From Histomonas meleagridis (taxonomy: Eukaryota; Parabasalia; Tritrichomonadida; Dientamoebidae), in the NCBI GenBank assembly GCA_020186115.1, contig WSYJ01000067.1, forward strand, positions 124,001-188,000: a DNA stretch of 64,000 nt, read 5' to 3'. This document shows positions 42,839 to 52,280 of this stretch, one piece after another (the first letter of the stretch is position 1; every line of letters begins with the position of its first letter). The translations under genes were made by a program, and so were the position numbers. A model generated the notes under the pieces. That model did no database searches. It saw only the letters and a list, made by a program, of their open reading frames with translations, and was not told where the DNA came from.

Positions 42839-43675
42839 ATGCTAGGATCTCTTTTTTTTGGGTCCTTCATCACAATTTTTGGGCATTGTATTCATGTTCT
42901 TTCTTTATTTCTTCTATTAAACTCACAACAAATGGCTTCGCCACTAAAACTTATATTTAGGAGATCATATATATTTGGAGTTTTTGTTCTAGTAGTGTCA
43001 AATTTAATCATTTCATTTTCATGTCGTCTAATCCACCCGCTTCTTGTGTCAAATCTTAATGTTTCAATTCCTCTACTAATGACAATTTTACCCACATTAA
43101 TTTTATCACGTCAAACAATTAAAAAACCATTAAAAATGGGATATCTCAGTATAATTATTATTTGTTTCCTTCTAATAATCCTATCACCAGATTCAATTAT
43201 TCAATCACAAGAAATAGTTTCATATTTTGTGTACATCATTAGTTTTATAATTTTATTCATTATATCACTTAAGGAGAGGAGGCTTTTAGCTTCTTCACTT
43301 GGTTTTTCACTATCTGCATTATTTTATTCAATTAAACAGAACAAATATTTTATCACAATGGAGTCGACTATAATGTATATATTTGGGCTTACACTCCATC
43401 TCTTTGGCCTTTATAAGCTTATAGCCATGAAACCTAATGCTCTTGAGTACTGTACTCCATTTATATTACATTTGTTTCTCGAATTTTTCTTTTCAATTAT
43501 CACATCGAATTTTGACGCATTCGAATCAGTAAAAAATGTTTTGTTTTCCGTACTGACAGTCGTTAATGGAGTAGCTTCGTTAGTAATAACAAGAAGCGCT
43601 CCAAGTGTCGGCGAATTCACATTAAGGAGTAGTACGCTCGAAAATAAAAATATCGGTGAAGAAGATTTTTTGTAA
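42839..43675 (+). CDS. Multipass membrane protein, DMT/NIPA-transporter-like
   Basis: The 278-residue protein has eight or nine hydrophobic helices and short loops. It starts with MLGSLFFGSFITIFGHCIHV and has a central NVSIPLLMTILPTLILSRQ, then SRQTIKKPLKMGYLSIIII. A short conserved-looking cytosolic tail ends in EEDFL. The helix layout resembles NIPA magnesium transporters and other drug/metabolite transporter (DMT) proteins, with the repeated pattern of a small-residue helix, a Pro-containing helix and a kink. No substrate motif is visible, so the transport role is inferred. Start and promoter are well supported by the TCACTTTT element 14 bases upstream. Confidence 0.6.
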   Translation: MLGSLFFGSFITIFGHCIHVLSLFLLLNSQQMASPLKLIFRRSYIFGVFVLVVSNLIISFSCRLIHPLLVSNLNVSIPLLMTILPTLILSRQTIKKPLKMGYLSIIIICFLLIILSPDSIIQSQEIVSYFVYIISFIILFIISLKERRLLASSLGFSLSALFYSIKQNKYFITMESTIMYIFGLTLHLFGLYKLIAMKPNALEYCTPFILHLFLEFFFSIITSNFDAFESVKNVLFSVLTVVNGVASLVITRSAPSVGEFTLRSSTLENKNIGEEDFL

Positions 43676-43906
43676 ATTATTATAATTAAATGTTATTTTC
43701 CATGTAAATAATTTTTTTTTTTTAATATAAAATGAGAAAGTTTTGAAATATTGTTTAACACTTATTTTTCATGCTTTTAAAAATAATTTCTTGTGAAAAT
43801 AAATAAAAATAATTATTAATCAAAAGATTTTATCATGTTGTTAAATTAAAATGTTTGCTAAAGAAAATATAAAACATTGTTTATTTAAACAAAAGAAATT
43901 TATATT

Positions 43907-45298
43907 TCAATGAACCCAAAGTTTCATTCGATATGGGATTATTTCTTCAATTGGTTCATTTACTGCAATTATTGGCGGACTAGTCCATTGGAACTGAACC
44001 CTATTGAAGACCGGCTCTTCGAACTCATCCGGGAAGAAGTCATCAATGAATTGATTTGCTAGCGTTGCAACTTCTTCGTTTTCCGAAGATGACAACTCTT
44101 GAATCAATTCTGCTTTTTCCTCAGAAACGAATTCCAATTTCCGGTTAAAATATGATAAAATTGTTCCTAAAAGTTTTAGTGTTTTTATACTTATTTCATC
44201 ATTTTCTAACTCAAGAAAAGATATTATTGATTTAACACAGGATTTAAAAATTGGCCTAAGTATGCCCAAATCCACATTAAGATCAAATATACTAAAAGTT
44301 AATTTCGTTGCTTCAACTTTGCTATTAAAATTCCCACTTTCAAAAATATTTTCAATAACATCAAAATAATTACTCATAATGACACTTTTAACTGAAATAG
44401 GATAAATTTGAATGAGCTTATTGAAACATTTGAATGCATTTTTTTTAACGTTAAAATCCTTATGAAGAAGGAGACTAATTAAGTTCCTCCACGAGTCTTC
44501 TTGTAATTGCAAGCCAGTACTAAATATAACTTTTATTGCTTTTAAGGCTGGGACTAATTCTGATGGATTTGATGAATAAAGAAATTGATCAACCAAAAAT
44601 GGAAATGGAGGCTGAATAATAAATGGCTCTGGATTGTTTGATTTTTTAGAAAGATAATAGATAATCCATAAGGAATATGCATGAAAGTATTCAGAAGTTG
44701 ATTCTAAAATTGTGCGCGTGAAATCTAATGTTATATTAAAATTCTCAATATCTTGAATCCCAAAATATGAATAGACAACTAAAATTTCAAATGATGTTAA
44801 GCGGATATCAAATGAAATGTCTTCGTTCATTATAAATTCAGATATGAGTTGAGGTATTGGAAAAATTGAAAGTGAATAATCACGATTCTGAATATCTCCT
44901 TTGCAAAAACTTTTGATGCAGTTAAGAGATAAAAAAACAATATCTTCTGATTCATGATGTATGAATTGAATTAAAAAATCGAAATAAGAAAAATTACAAA
45001 TAAGGCACGGGGCTTTAAAATTCGATGAAAATTCTAATTGTAGGATTTGAAGAACATTTGTTATGATTGAAGGAATATTTGAGATGCATAAATTTGTTAA
45101 TATAAAAAATATAGAATTGAAAAAATATTCTGGATTAAGTGAAGTACCTGATGAAACGCATGTTACTAGTTTTCCTAGTGCTTCAACAATTGTGTTAATG
45201 GTGATCTCGTTGACCTCTAAACTTAATTGTTTAATAATTTCACCAATCACTACAGGTGGAGGTCTTTTTTCATGAATGTCTTCTGCTTTTTCATCCAA
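43907..45298 (-). CDS. ARM/HEAT-repeat protein, importin-alpha-like; start codon unclear
   Basis: The 463-codon frame encodes helical armadillo-type repeats throughout (VEALGKLVTCVSSG, LQEDSWRNLISLLLHKDFNV, KKNAFKCFNKLIQIYP), ending with a Pro-rich tail. The organisation resembles importin alpha. Upstream the frame stays open and reads FKKTQYKNSS, which could be part of an importin-beta-binding segment, but I see no classical nuclear-signal-binding WxxxN array. There is no ATG: the frame runs through TTG at 45298 to a stop without one. An ATG in the +1 frame (about 45293) would join this frame if the A5 run after it had six A. A TCACTTAC initiator-like motif lies at 45318-45325, and an M3/Myb-type TACCGTTA at about 45360-45370. 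Confidence 0.65.
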   Translation of the reverse strand: MDEKAEDIHEKRPPPVVIGEIIKQLSLEVNEITINTIVEALGKLVTCVSSGTSLNPEYFFNSIFFILTNLCISNIPSIITNVLQILQLEFSSNFKAPCLICNFSYFDFLIQFIHHESEDIVFLSLNCIKSFCKGDIQNRDYSLSIFPIPQLISEFIMNEDISFDIRLTSFEILVVYSYFGIQDIENFNITLDFTRTILESTSEYFHAYSLWIIYYLSKKSNNPEPFIIQPPFPFLVDQFLYSSNPSELVPALKAIKVIFSTGLQLQEDSWRNLISLLLHKDFNVKKNAFKCFNKLIQIYPISVKSVIMSNYFDVIENIFESGNFNSKVEATKLTFSIFDLNVDLGILRPIFKSCVKSIISFLELENDEISIKTLKLLGTILSYFNRKLEFVSEEKAELIQELSSSENEEVATLANQFIDDFFPDEFEEPVFNRVQFQWTSPPIIAVNEPIEEIIPYRMKLWVH

Positions 45299-45423
45299 TG
45301 ATTTGATTGGATCAAATGTAAGTGATGAATTTTTATATTGCGTTTTTTTGAACGATCGGTTTTAACGGTAAATAAAATAGATGTGTTAATTTATCTAAAA
45401 TTTATTCAAACAAAACTTTCTGT

Positions 45424-46683
45424 TCATCTCGTTCGTCCTTTGCGATATCCATTTCCTTGAGTTGAAATGTTATTTGGAAATGATCTCATTTGATTTCTCT
45501 GAGGTGGAACAGACAAGAGATTACTCTTGCTTTCAAGCTGATTTAAGTCGTTCTTACACATTTCAGAATCCCCTAGCATAAGCCAGAAAGAAGCTCTCAT
45601 CTGAAGTGCCTTATCTGTTTTCTTGATTTTGAGAGATCTTGTACAATCAAGGATTGCATCCTGTATCTTGTAACAATTGATTAACGCAAATGCTCTGTGA
45701 AGGTAAATTTCTGGATCATCTGGATTCTTTTCGATCATTTCGGTTGCAAGACTAATTGCGGCAGGCCAGTTCGATTTAGCTATGAACTTGAGTACATCAG
45801 ATTCCTCCTTTGACTTCGGAATGATTCTGTTTCGTGATTTCTGATTTGATTTTGGTCGAATTCGCGATGGAAAGATTGGAGTAGTACTTTGTGGCGCAAG
45901 AGGTTCTTTTAGCATGATTTTAATTCCTTCTCCTATTGGCTCTAAAGGTGGAAGGTTGTTTCGGAATTGGGAAATCGCATCCAAAAACCGCCCGCTGCTG
46001 CTATCGTCAATCGGGAGGTTTGTCTCAGAAAAAGTGAGTTTAGGGATGAGGTGAAATCCTGAGTTGAAGACATGGCGCAAATCAGTGATATCTCCAAGGA
46101 TAAGCTCCATAAGAGGTGTTGGATAATCTGTCTGAGAAATTAAGTGGATTTCATCTAATAAATGTGTATAATGTGGAATTTCAGACTTACACATATTTAA
46201 ATTAGAAATATCTTCATAAAATTTGGTTTCATATTCATCACTTTCAGAAATTATAGATGATATAAAACCAATAAATTTGAAAATATTTAAACAATTTGAG
46301 GATTTGTGTGACTCACAAATTTGATTAATTTCATCATATTTGTGAGAGCGAAGAGACTGACCAACAGCTATGAGTAGATCACTGTCTTTGATATTGGTGA
46401 CAGGCTCTTCTGAATTTAAGCATGAAGGATGAAAAAGGTCAGGAGAAACATGGGATTGTGAAGTTAAAAGATTTGCTGGGTTTCGGATTTGGTGTCTCCT
46501 TCGAACTTGGTTTGCGGTGACGGAATGTTCTGTGAAATAAGAAATGCTTTCATCTTTATAATGAGAAATTTGTAGAGGGGAAAGTTCAGGTGGTGCCATT
46601 GCTAAAGTAAAAGGAATTTCAGGGTTTATAGAATTTGATATTGGAAACTCAAATTGACTTGTTTGACCTACAATATTAAGCAT
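45424..46683 (-). CDS. TPR-containing protein, function unknown
   Basis: The 419-residue protein has a disordered Ser/Pro-rich N terminus (MLNIVGQTSQFEFPISNS), a helical middle, a basic linker (RIRPKSNQKSRNRIIPKS), and two or three TPR units near residues 300-375 (WPAAISLATEMIEKNPDDPE, IYLHRAFALINCYKIQDAIL, DCTRSLKIKKTDKALQMRAS). The tail is basic (RKGRTR). TPRs of this co-chaperone-like type bind peptide ends, but no partner is evident. It has a solid ATG and lies immediately upstream of the ARM gene on the same strand, with about 105 bases of divergent spacer to eS8. Confidence 0.75.
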   Translation of the reverse strand: MLNIVGQTSQFEFPISNSINPEIPFTLAMAPPELSPLQISHYKDESISYFTEHSVTANQVRRRHQIRNPANLLTSQSHVSPDLFHPSCLNSEEPVTNIKDSDLLIAVGQSLRSHKYDEINQICESHKSSNCLNIFKFIGFISSIISESDEYETKFYEDISNLNMCKSEIPHYTHLLDEIHLISQTDYPTPLMELILGDITDLRHVFNSGFHLIPKLTFSETNLPIDDSSSGRFLDAISQFRNNLPPLEPIGEGIKIMLKEPLAPQSTTPIFPSRIRPKSNQKSRNRIIPKSKEESDVLKFIAKSNWPAAISLATEMIEKNPDDPEIYLHRAFALINCYKIQDAILDCTRSLKIKKTDKALQMRASFWLMLGDSEMCKNDLNQLESKSNLLSVPPQRNQMRSFPNNISTQGNGYRKGRTR

Positions 46684-46761
46684 CCACTTATAGAAATGTT
46701 ATATGAAATATTAACTACATAAACTATTTAATCGAAGGGTACCCCATAATGACGGTTAATC

Positions 46762-46785
46762 AACGGTTTTGGCCCTTCCTTTTCC
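46762..46785 (+). promoter_or_regulatory. M3-like (AACGGTTT) and M5-like (CCTTTTCC) promoter motifs of eS8
   Basis: AACGGTTT at 46762-46769 fits the trichomonad M3/Myb recognition pattern, and CCTTTTCC at 46778-46785 fits M5, a motif reported over start sites of many Trichomonas genes. The ATG follows two bases later, so the leader would be very short. Confidence 0.5.
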
Positions 46786-46787
46786 GA

Positions 46788-47387
46788 ATGGGTATCACAC
46801 GTATGGGAGATCTTAAGCGCGCAAAATCAGGCGCACGTTCAGTCGCATGGCGTAACAAGCGTAATCATGCAGTCGGCCGCCCAGCAGCTAACACACGTAT
46901 CGGTGAAAAGAGAATCCATCTTGTTCGTACACGTGGTGGTAACTACAAGCGTAGGGCCCTCCGTCTTGACCATGGCACATTCTCATGGGCTTCAGAAAAC
47001 GTTTCACGCAAAACACGTATCCTTTCAACTGTTTATCACCCATCAGATAACGAATTCGTCCGTACAAACACACTTACAAAGGGCTCCATCGTTTCCATTG
47101 ATTCTGCTCCATTCAAGCAATGGTATGAACGTCATTATGGCAAAGGACTTGGTCGCTCACAATACGAAAAACCAGCAAACGTAAGCGAAAGAGTCAAACA
47201 AAGATGGGAAAAACTCGCTAATGAAGCACCACTTGCTAACAACTTAGTTTCTCAATTTGATCAAGGTCGTGTTCTTGCTGCCATTGCATCACGTCCAGGT
47301 CAATGTGGTCGTGCTGATGGTTATATCCTTGAAGGTGAAGAGCTTGATTTCTACATGGCTCGTGTTTCCAAGAAGGGCAAGAAATAA
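46788..47387 (+). CDS. RPS8: 40S ribosomal protein eS8
   Basis: The 199-residue protein is eS8 along its full length. Family signatures are GRPAANTRIGEKRIH, VRTRGGNYKRRALRLD, GTFSWASENVSRKTRI, NEFVRTNTLTKG, APFKQWYERHYGKGLGR, and the C-terminal IASRPGQCGRADGYILEGEE. The N terminus MGITRMGDLKRAKSG matches the MGISRDNWHKRR start of other eukaryotes, so the ATG at 46788 is used rather than the one at 46749. Codon use is visibly more G/C-rich at third positions than in neighbours, as expected for a highly expressed gene. The basic protein lies in the small subunit body. Confidence 0.95.
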   Translation: MGITRMGDLKRAKSGARSVAWRNKRNHAVGRPAANTRIGEKRIHLVRTRGGNYKRRALRLDHGTFSWASENVSRKTRILSTVYHPSDNEFVRTNTLTKGSIVSIDSAPFKQWYERHYGKGLGRSQYEKPANVSERVKQRWEKLANEAPLANNLVSQFDQGRVLAAIASRPGQCGRADGYILEGEELDFYMARVSKKGKK

Positions 47388-47589
47388 GACATTCAATTAA
47401 ACGATAATTTATCATTTTTATAATATCACAAGGCCTCTTTTTTTAAACAGCTGAAACAATTCTTTCTAAATAATTTTGCTTCCATCTTCAAAAATTTTCA
47501 ACAAAATGGTATGGGGTGCCCCAAATTCTTACCTGATTTTAGGTCACCCCGAACAATAAACACAAAATTTTAATTAGAACAGAAAAAAA

Positions 47590-47957
47590 ATGACCAACGA
47601 AAGTGATCAAGTTCAAGTACATCTTACTGTACATCAAGATAATGAAGATCTTCAAATTGATTTTACTTATGATACAAAAATGATAATATTGATGATATTG
47701 TGAAAGATTTAGTAGAAAGTGTGAATTTAACTCCAAAAGAAGAAAAAGAACTGAAAGATATGATAAACAAACAGATTGAAGCAGCTAGACTTGGCAATGA
47801 TGAATCAAGTGGCGATGAAATTGACGATCCAAGTTATACCGAATTACTTCAGAAACAAAGAAACCAAATCAATGAAATGAATGCACGGCATCAAGCTGAA
47901 CAGCAAGAATTAATTCAAAGACTAACAAGAACAAATGATGATCTTCTTATCTTTTAA
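47590..47957 (+). pseudogene. WNK/OSR1_C-like domain protein with a 1-nt frameshift
   Basis: From the ATG at 47590 the frame reads VQVHLTVHQDNEDLQIDF and TYDTK, then shifts to a TGA at 47701. In the next frame the sequence continues DNIDDIVKDLVESVNLTPKE followed by EKELKDMINKQIEAA and a coiled segment to the TAA at 47957. One extra A in the A5 run near 47679 would make a single 122-residue protein. The joined pattern FxYDTxxDxxxDIVxDLVE followed by EEKELxDMI resembles the OSR1_C/CCT-like domain of WNK kinases, which binds RFxV peptides, but no kinase domain is nearby. It may be a true frameshift or a homopolymer sequencing error. Confidence 0.6.
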
Positions 47958-48180
47958 TCAATTAAAGTGTTTCATGAAAGAAAAAAAAAATAAAGATTTA
48001 TGAATTTATATTTTTTTGAGGTAAAATCTAATTGATTAATGTTTTTTTGAAACTTAAACTGCGACTTTGTGAGCAGAATTGAAAAAAAAATTTTTGAACG
48101 TTTTTGGAGCCGTTTAATAATTGAATGAAACCCTAAAATCACATCCTAAAACCCGCCAAAACATATCAACATATATTTAT

Positions 48181-49791
48181 ATGGAATTAAAGACAAATTT
48201 AACAATGCAACATTTCATTCCGAAAAATGTTTGGATCTCATCTTCCTTATCCAATCAACAAAATATGATATTAATTGAAATTCAACAAATCTTGCCTGGC
48301 ATAGGAATAACTTCAAAATTTGGGGATACAAAAACGCTTCATGTTGGAACTAAATATGAAGTGGTATCAAATCTTGGCCAAAAAATAATATTTATCACTC
48401 CAAATGTTCTGAAAGATTTAATCAGACAAAACAAGTTTCAATTTTACTTACCTGCAAACACAACGCATTGTGTTTCTCTTTGTTTAACATCTATTAAGGT
48501 ATCTGTTTATTCAATCCCAAAAGAAGATATCGTAAAAATTTCAAAAATGACAACTCTACTTGGCGGTGAATTTGTTACATTAAATCACCCAAACCTTGTG
48601 GATGTGCTAATTACGACATCACCAATTCCATCTTCAAAAGTTTCAAATTTTATTGATCAAATTCAATTTGTAACCATTGATTGGCTCCTCAAATGTTATG
48701 AAAAATTGGAGCTCGTTCCATATACAGATTTTCTTATACCTCGTTTTTCATCACTTGAATTTTCTTCCAGTGATTTAGATCCTTCGTATTCAGAGAGAAT
48801 GAAGCAACTTATAGACAAGAACGGAGGGAAATACGCTGATTCTCTTAGTGACACGACGAACATTCTCATTGCATCTAAATTATCAATGACCAAAAAAATT
48901 AAACTTGCTCTTAAATTATCAATTCCTATTGTCAAACCCGAATGGGTCATTCATCAGTCGCTACAGATGACACCAATTAGTTCCTTTGTACTAAATTTTT
49001 GGTGTTTGAAAAAATACAAAACAAATTTATTTGAAAATTTTTCATTTGCAATACATTCCGAATGCAGCGAATTCATTGACATTCTCACCGAAGCCATCAA
49101 ATTCAATTCTGGCAAATTTGATGATAATCCGAATATTTATATAGTTCCAAATCTATATAATATTGGGCACAACCAAGTCCGTTATGTAACTCCGATATGG
49201 GTTTGGCGTTGTATTTCAGATCAAAAACTAATATCTGAACAAAGTTCAATTGTATATAAACCTTTTAACTATACAATGCCATCCGAATCATTTAATGGAT
49301 ATGTTATAGCGCTTTGTAAGTTGGACGAGATAAGAAAGTTTGAACTATCCGAAGGATTACGAACGCTTGGTTTTTCTGTCCATTTTAAGGCAACAAGAGC
49401 AGCAAATATAATTGTCACGGAAGCTTTGGATGGATCGTTAACGAAAAAAGCAAAAAAGTTTAACATCGAAATTGTTTCTCCGAAATGGGTAATCGAAATA
49501 TTTAAAACAAATAAATTACCTCCAACAAAGAAATACTCATTCGGTGTTTTGGAAAACAATACAAATGTGGTGGACGCCTTATATCAAAAAATTAAAGAAA
49601 ATGATCAATCTAAAAAATTGACAAAAGATATTTGTCTCATCGATTTGGATAATTTCTCACAAAATGAGCCAAAGGAAAAGTCTTCTTCACCACCGCGTGT
49701 GAAGTATGACATGAATTATGATAAACAGGATATAAAAGTTCCAATATATTTCGAAAAAGATCCTCTCCTTCAAGCGCTTTCCAGCTTATAG
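48181..49791 (+). CDS. Multi-BRCT protein (TopBP1/Dpb11-like)
   Basis: From the ATG at 48181 the protein has 536 residues with at least four BRCT repeats, at about residues 110-185, 200-265, 283-355 and 370-447. Each shows the terminal Trp helix (FVTIDWLLKCYE, IVKPEWVIHQS, YVTPIWVWRCI, IVSPKWVIEIF), and most show the Gly-Gly or similar turn (KNGGKYADSL). A degenerate N-terminal BRCT may precede them. Tandem BRCT proteins such as TopBP1/Dpb11 read phosphopeptides in DNA-damage and replication-initiation signalling. The specific orthology is inferred. The frame opens upstream at a TTG (48121). An M3-like AGCCGTTT is at 48108-48115. Confidence 0.8.
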   Translation: MELKTNLTMQHFIPKNVWISSSLSNQQNMILIEIQQILPGIGITSKFGDTKTLHVGTKYEVVSNLGQKIIFITPNVLKDLIRQNKFQFYLPANTTHCVSLCLTSIKVSVYSIPKEDIVKISKMTTLLGGEFVTLNHPNLVDVLITTSPIPSSKVSNFIDQIQFVTIDWLLKCYEKLELVPYTDFLIPRFSSLEFSSSDLDPSYSERMKQLIDKNGGKYADSLSDTTNILIASKLSMTKKIKLALKLSIPIVKPEWVIHQSLQMTPISSFVLNFWCLKKYKTNLFENFSFAIHSECSEFIDILTEAIKFNSGKFDDNPNIYIVPNLYNIGHNQVRYVTPIWVWRCISDQKLISEQSSIVYKPFNYTMPSESFNGYVIALCKLDEIRKFELSEGLRTLGFSVHFKATRAANIIVTEALDGSLTKKAKKFNIEIVSPKWVIEIFKTNKLPPTKKYSFGVLENNTNVVDALYQKIKENDQSKKLTKDICLIDLDNFSQNEPKEKSSSPPRVKYDMNYDKQDIKVPIYFEKDPLLQALSSL

Positions 49792-50261
49792 ATTATACAG
49801 TAATACATTTTTTGTTTGTTTGTTTTATAAAAAATCTTTTGTAACTAATTTTCATTTATATATTTTAATCTCAATAAGATGGTTATTCCTTAAAATTAGT
49901 CTATTGTTTCCTTGAGAAAAAATTATTGCGAAGGAGCTTAAGCTTTGAAGATAGAACTTTATATCTAAACATGGATAAACAAAAATTGATATAGGGGGCT
50001 AAGGAGCATATTCGCACGAGCTATAAGCACTGTAAACCCCAGGTGTCTCTGTTTTTCTAAGGATGACGCAAACATAAGTCCATCCGCTGGTATAAAACAG
50101 AAATGGCCAAGCAGAGACACTTTTAACCGTAATGGATCTGTTTAAAATTGAATAATCCAACGATAGAATGAGTCGAAATAAACATTTTTTGTGTATAAAG
50201 GAAATCATCACAAAATTTAATATAAACATGAATTTTTATTGGATTGTGCATTGTTTGGACT
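49792..50261. other. Spacer with a G/C-richer patch and inverted repeats
   Basis: Most is A/T-rich. The stretch 49995-50145 is clearly richer in G/C. It contains TGTCTCTG and CAGAGACA as an 8-bp inverted pair about 70 bases apart, enclosing GGATG and CATCC. A 76-codon minus-strand frame starting with ATG (50229 to 49999) crosses it but has no family features. It may be a structured RNA or a gene relic. Confidence 0.35.
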
Positions 50262-52280
50262 TTGTTATCTTTGCATTGAGTAAGTTAACTATGTCAATGT
50301 GTGATTTTTCAGTAGCAATCATAAGTGCTGTTTCATATAATTGATTTATTTTCCATTATTAATTTTGAAATATTAAAACATTAAAACAAATTTTAAACAA
50401 AATAGATAAAAATTTTTTGCATTTATATCAATTCCTTTATGTTTAAGAAGTAAGTCAACTAATTCTTTGAGACCTTTTTCGGATGCCCAAATAAGTGGTG
50501 TATTAATTAAATTTAATAATTTCCAAATCAACTTTTAAAATTAAATGTTATTAAAACAATTATTATATATTAGAAAAAGATATCTTTAGTATTAATATCA
50601 ATTCCTTTATGTTTAAGAAGTAATGTAACAATATCTATGTTACCTTTTTTGGATGCACTAATCAGTACTGTTTCAAGTAATATAAATAATTTCCGATTAT
50701 TAAAGTGAAATATTAAATTATTTAAATTAATAATGAATAAAACAAATAAATATCTTTATCATTAATACCAATTCCTTTTTGTTCAAGAAGCAATTTAACT
50801 ATTTCTGTATATTCTCTGTTTGATGCTAACATAAGTGCAGTTTCATATAATTTAAATAATTTCCAAATTTTATTTTGAAATTTTAAATTATTAAAATAAA
50901 TATTAAATAAAACAAATAAATATTTTTTGCATTTATAACAATTCCTTTATGTTCAAGTAATAACTTAACTATTTCTATGTGTTTATTTTTAGCTGCCCAA
51001 ATAAGAGCTGTGCTAAATAATTTTGATAATTTCCATATATTATTTTGAAAATTTAAATTACTAAAAAAAATTCTATATTAAAAATTCAAATATTTTTAGC
51101 ATTAATATCTATTCCTTTTTGGTCAAGAAGCAATTTAACTATTTCTGTATGACATTTTAAAGATCCATACATTAGTGCTGTATTAAATTATTTAGAAAAC
51201 TTCCAATTATTATTATAAAATATAAAATTATTAAAATAAATTATAAATAAAAGAAATAAATATCTTTAGCATTAATATTAATTTCTTGATGTACAAGAAG
51301 CAATTTAACTATTTCTATATAGCCTTTTTCAGATGCTTTATTAAGCGCAGTGCAAAATAATATATATATATAATTTTCAAATATTATTTCTAGATTCTAA
51401 ATTATTTATATAAATTTTGAATAAAAAAATCAAATACCTTTAGTATTAATATCAATTCCTTCTTGTTCAAGAAGTAATTTAACTATTTCTGTATGTCCAT
51501 TTCTAGATCCATAAATAAGTGCTGTTTCAAATAATTTAAATAATTTCCAAATATTATTTTGAAATAAGAAATTATTAAAATAAATATCAAATAAAACAAA
51601 TAAATATCTTTAGCATTAATATCAATTCCTTCTTGTTCAAGAAGTAATTTAACTATTTCTGTATGACCATTTTCAGATGCATTCATAAGTGCTGTTTCAA
51701 ATAATTTAAATAATTTCCAAATATTATTTTGAAATTAGAAATTATTAAAATAAATATCAAATAAAACAAATAAATATCTTTAGCATTAATATCAATTCCT
51801 TCTTGTTCAAGAAGTAATTTAACTATTTCTGTATGACCATTTAAAGATGCATAAATAAGTGCAGTGTTAAATAAATCAAATAATTTCCAAATATTATTTT
51901 GAAATATTATAAAGATTAAAATAAATTTCAAATAAAACAAATAAATATCTTTAGCATTAATATCAATTCCTTCTTGTTCAAGAAGTAATTTAACTATTTC
52001 TGTATGACCATACATAGATGCTTTAATAAGTGCTGTTTTAAATAATTTAAATAATTTCTAAATATTATTTTGAAATGTAAAATTATTAAAATAAATTCTA
52101 ATTAAAACAATCAAATACCTTTAGCATTAATATCAATTCCTTCTTGTTCAAGAAGTAATTTAACTATTTCCGTATAACCATTTTCAGATGAATACGGAAG
52201 TAATATTCTAAATAATTTAAATGATTCTCAAATACTATTTTGGAATATAAAATTATTAAAATAAATTTTATGCATAAAAT
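50262..52280 (-). repeat. Ankyrin cassette array C (12 units, 170-nt period)
   Basis: Twelve single ankyrin cassettes lie downstream of the third DUF3447 gene on the minus strand. Using the conserved GTTCA word of each unit, positions are 52146, 51976, 51805, 51635, 51465, 51291, 51121, 50951, 50781, 50611 and 50441. Steps are 170 except one 171 and one 174. The terminal cassette (about 50262-50331) starts 169 nt from its neighbour. Units near the head are almost identical (TALIYASLNGHTEIVKLLLE followed by QEGIDINAKD); those near the end are diverged (TVLISASKKGNIDIVTLLLK). The terminal cassette reads TALMIATEKSHIDIVNLLNA and continues to a natural TAA after CTIQ. Spacers of ~80 nt carry stops. 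Confidence 0.87.

Noticed and set aside
50040-50075. AAGGATGACGCAAAC resembles the 3' part of U6 snRNA
   Set aside because: The upstream ACAGAGA box and central stem of U6 are not present in the right order; probably chance.
50262-52280. CRISPR-like regular repeat array
   Set aside because: Repeat units are ankyrin-coding sequence and the organism is a eukaryote; spacers are conserved rather than unique.
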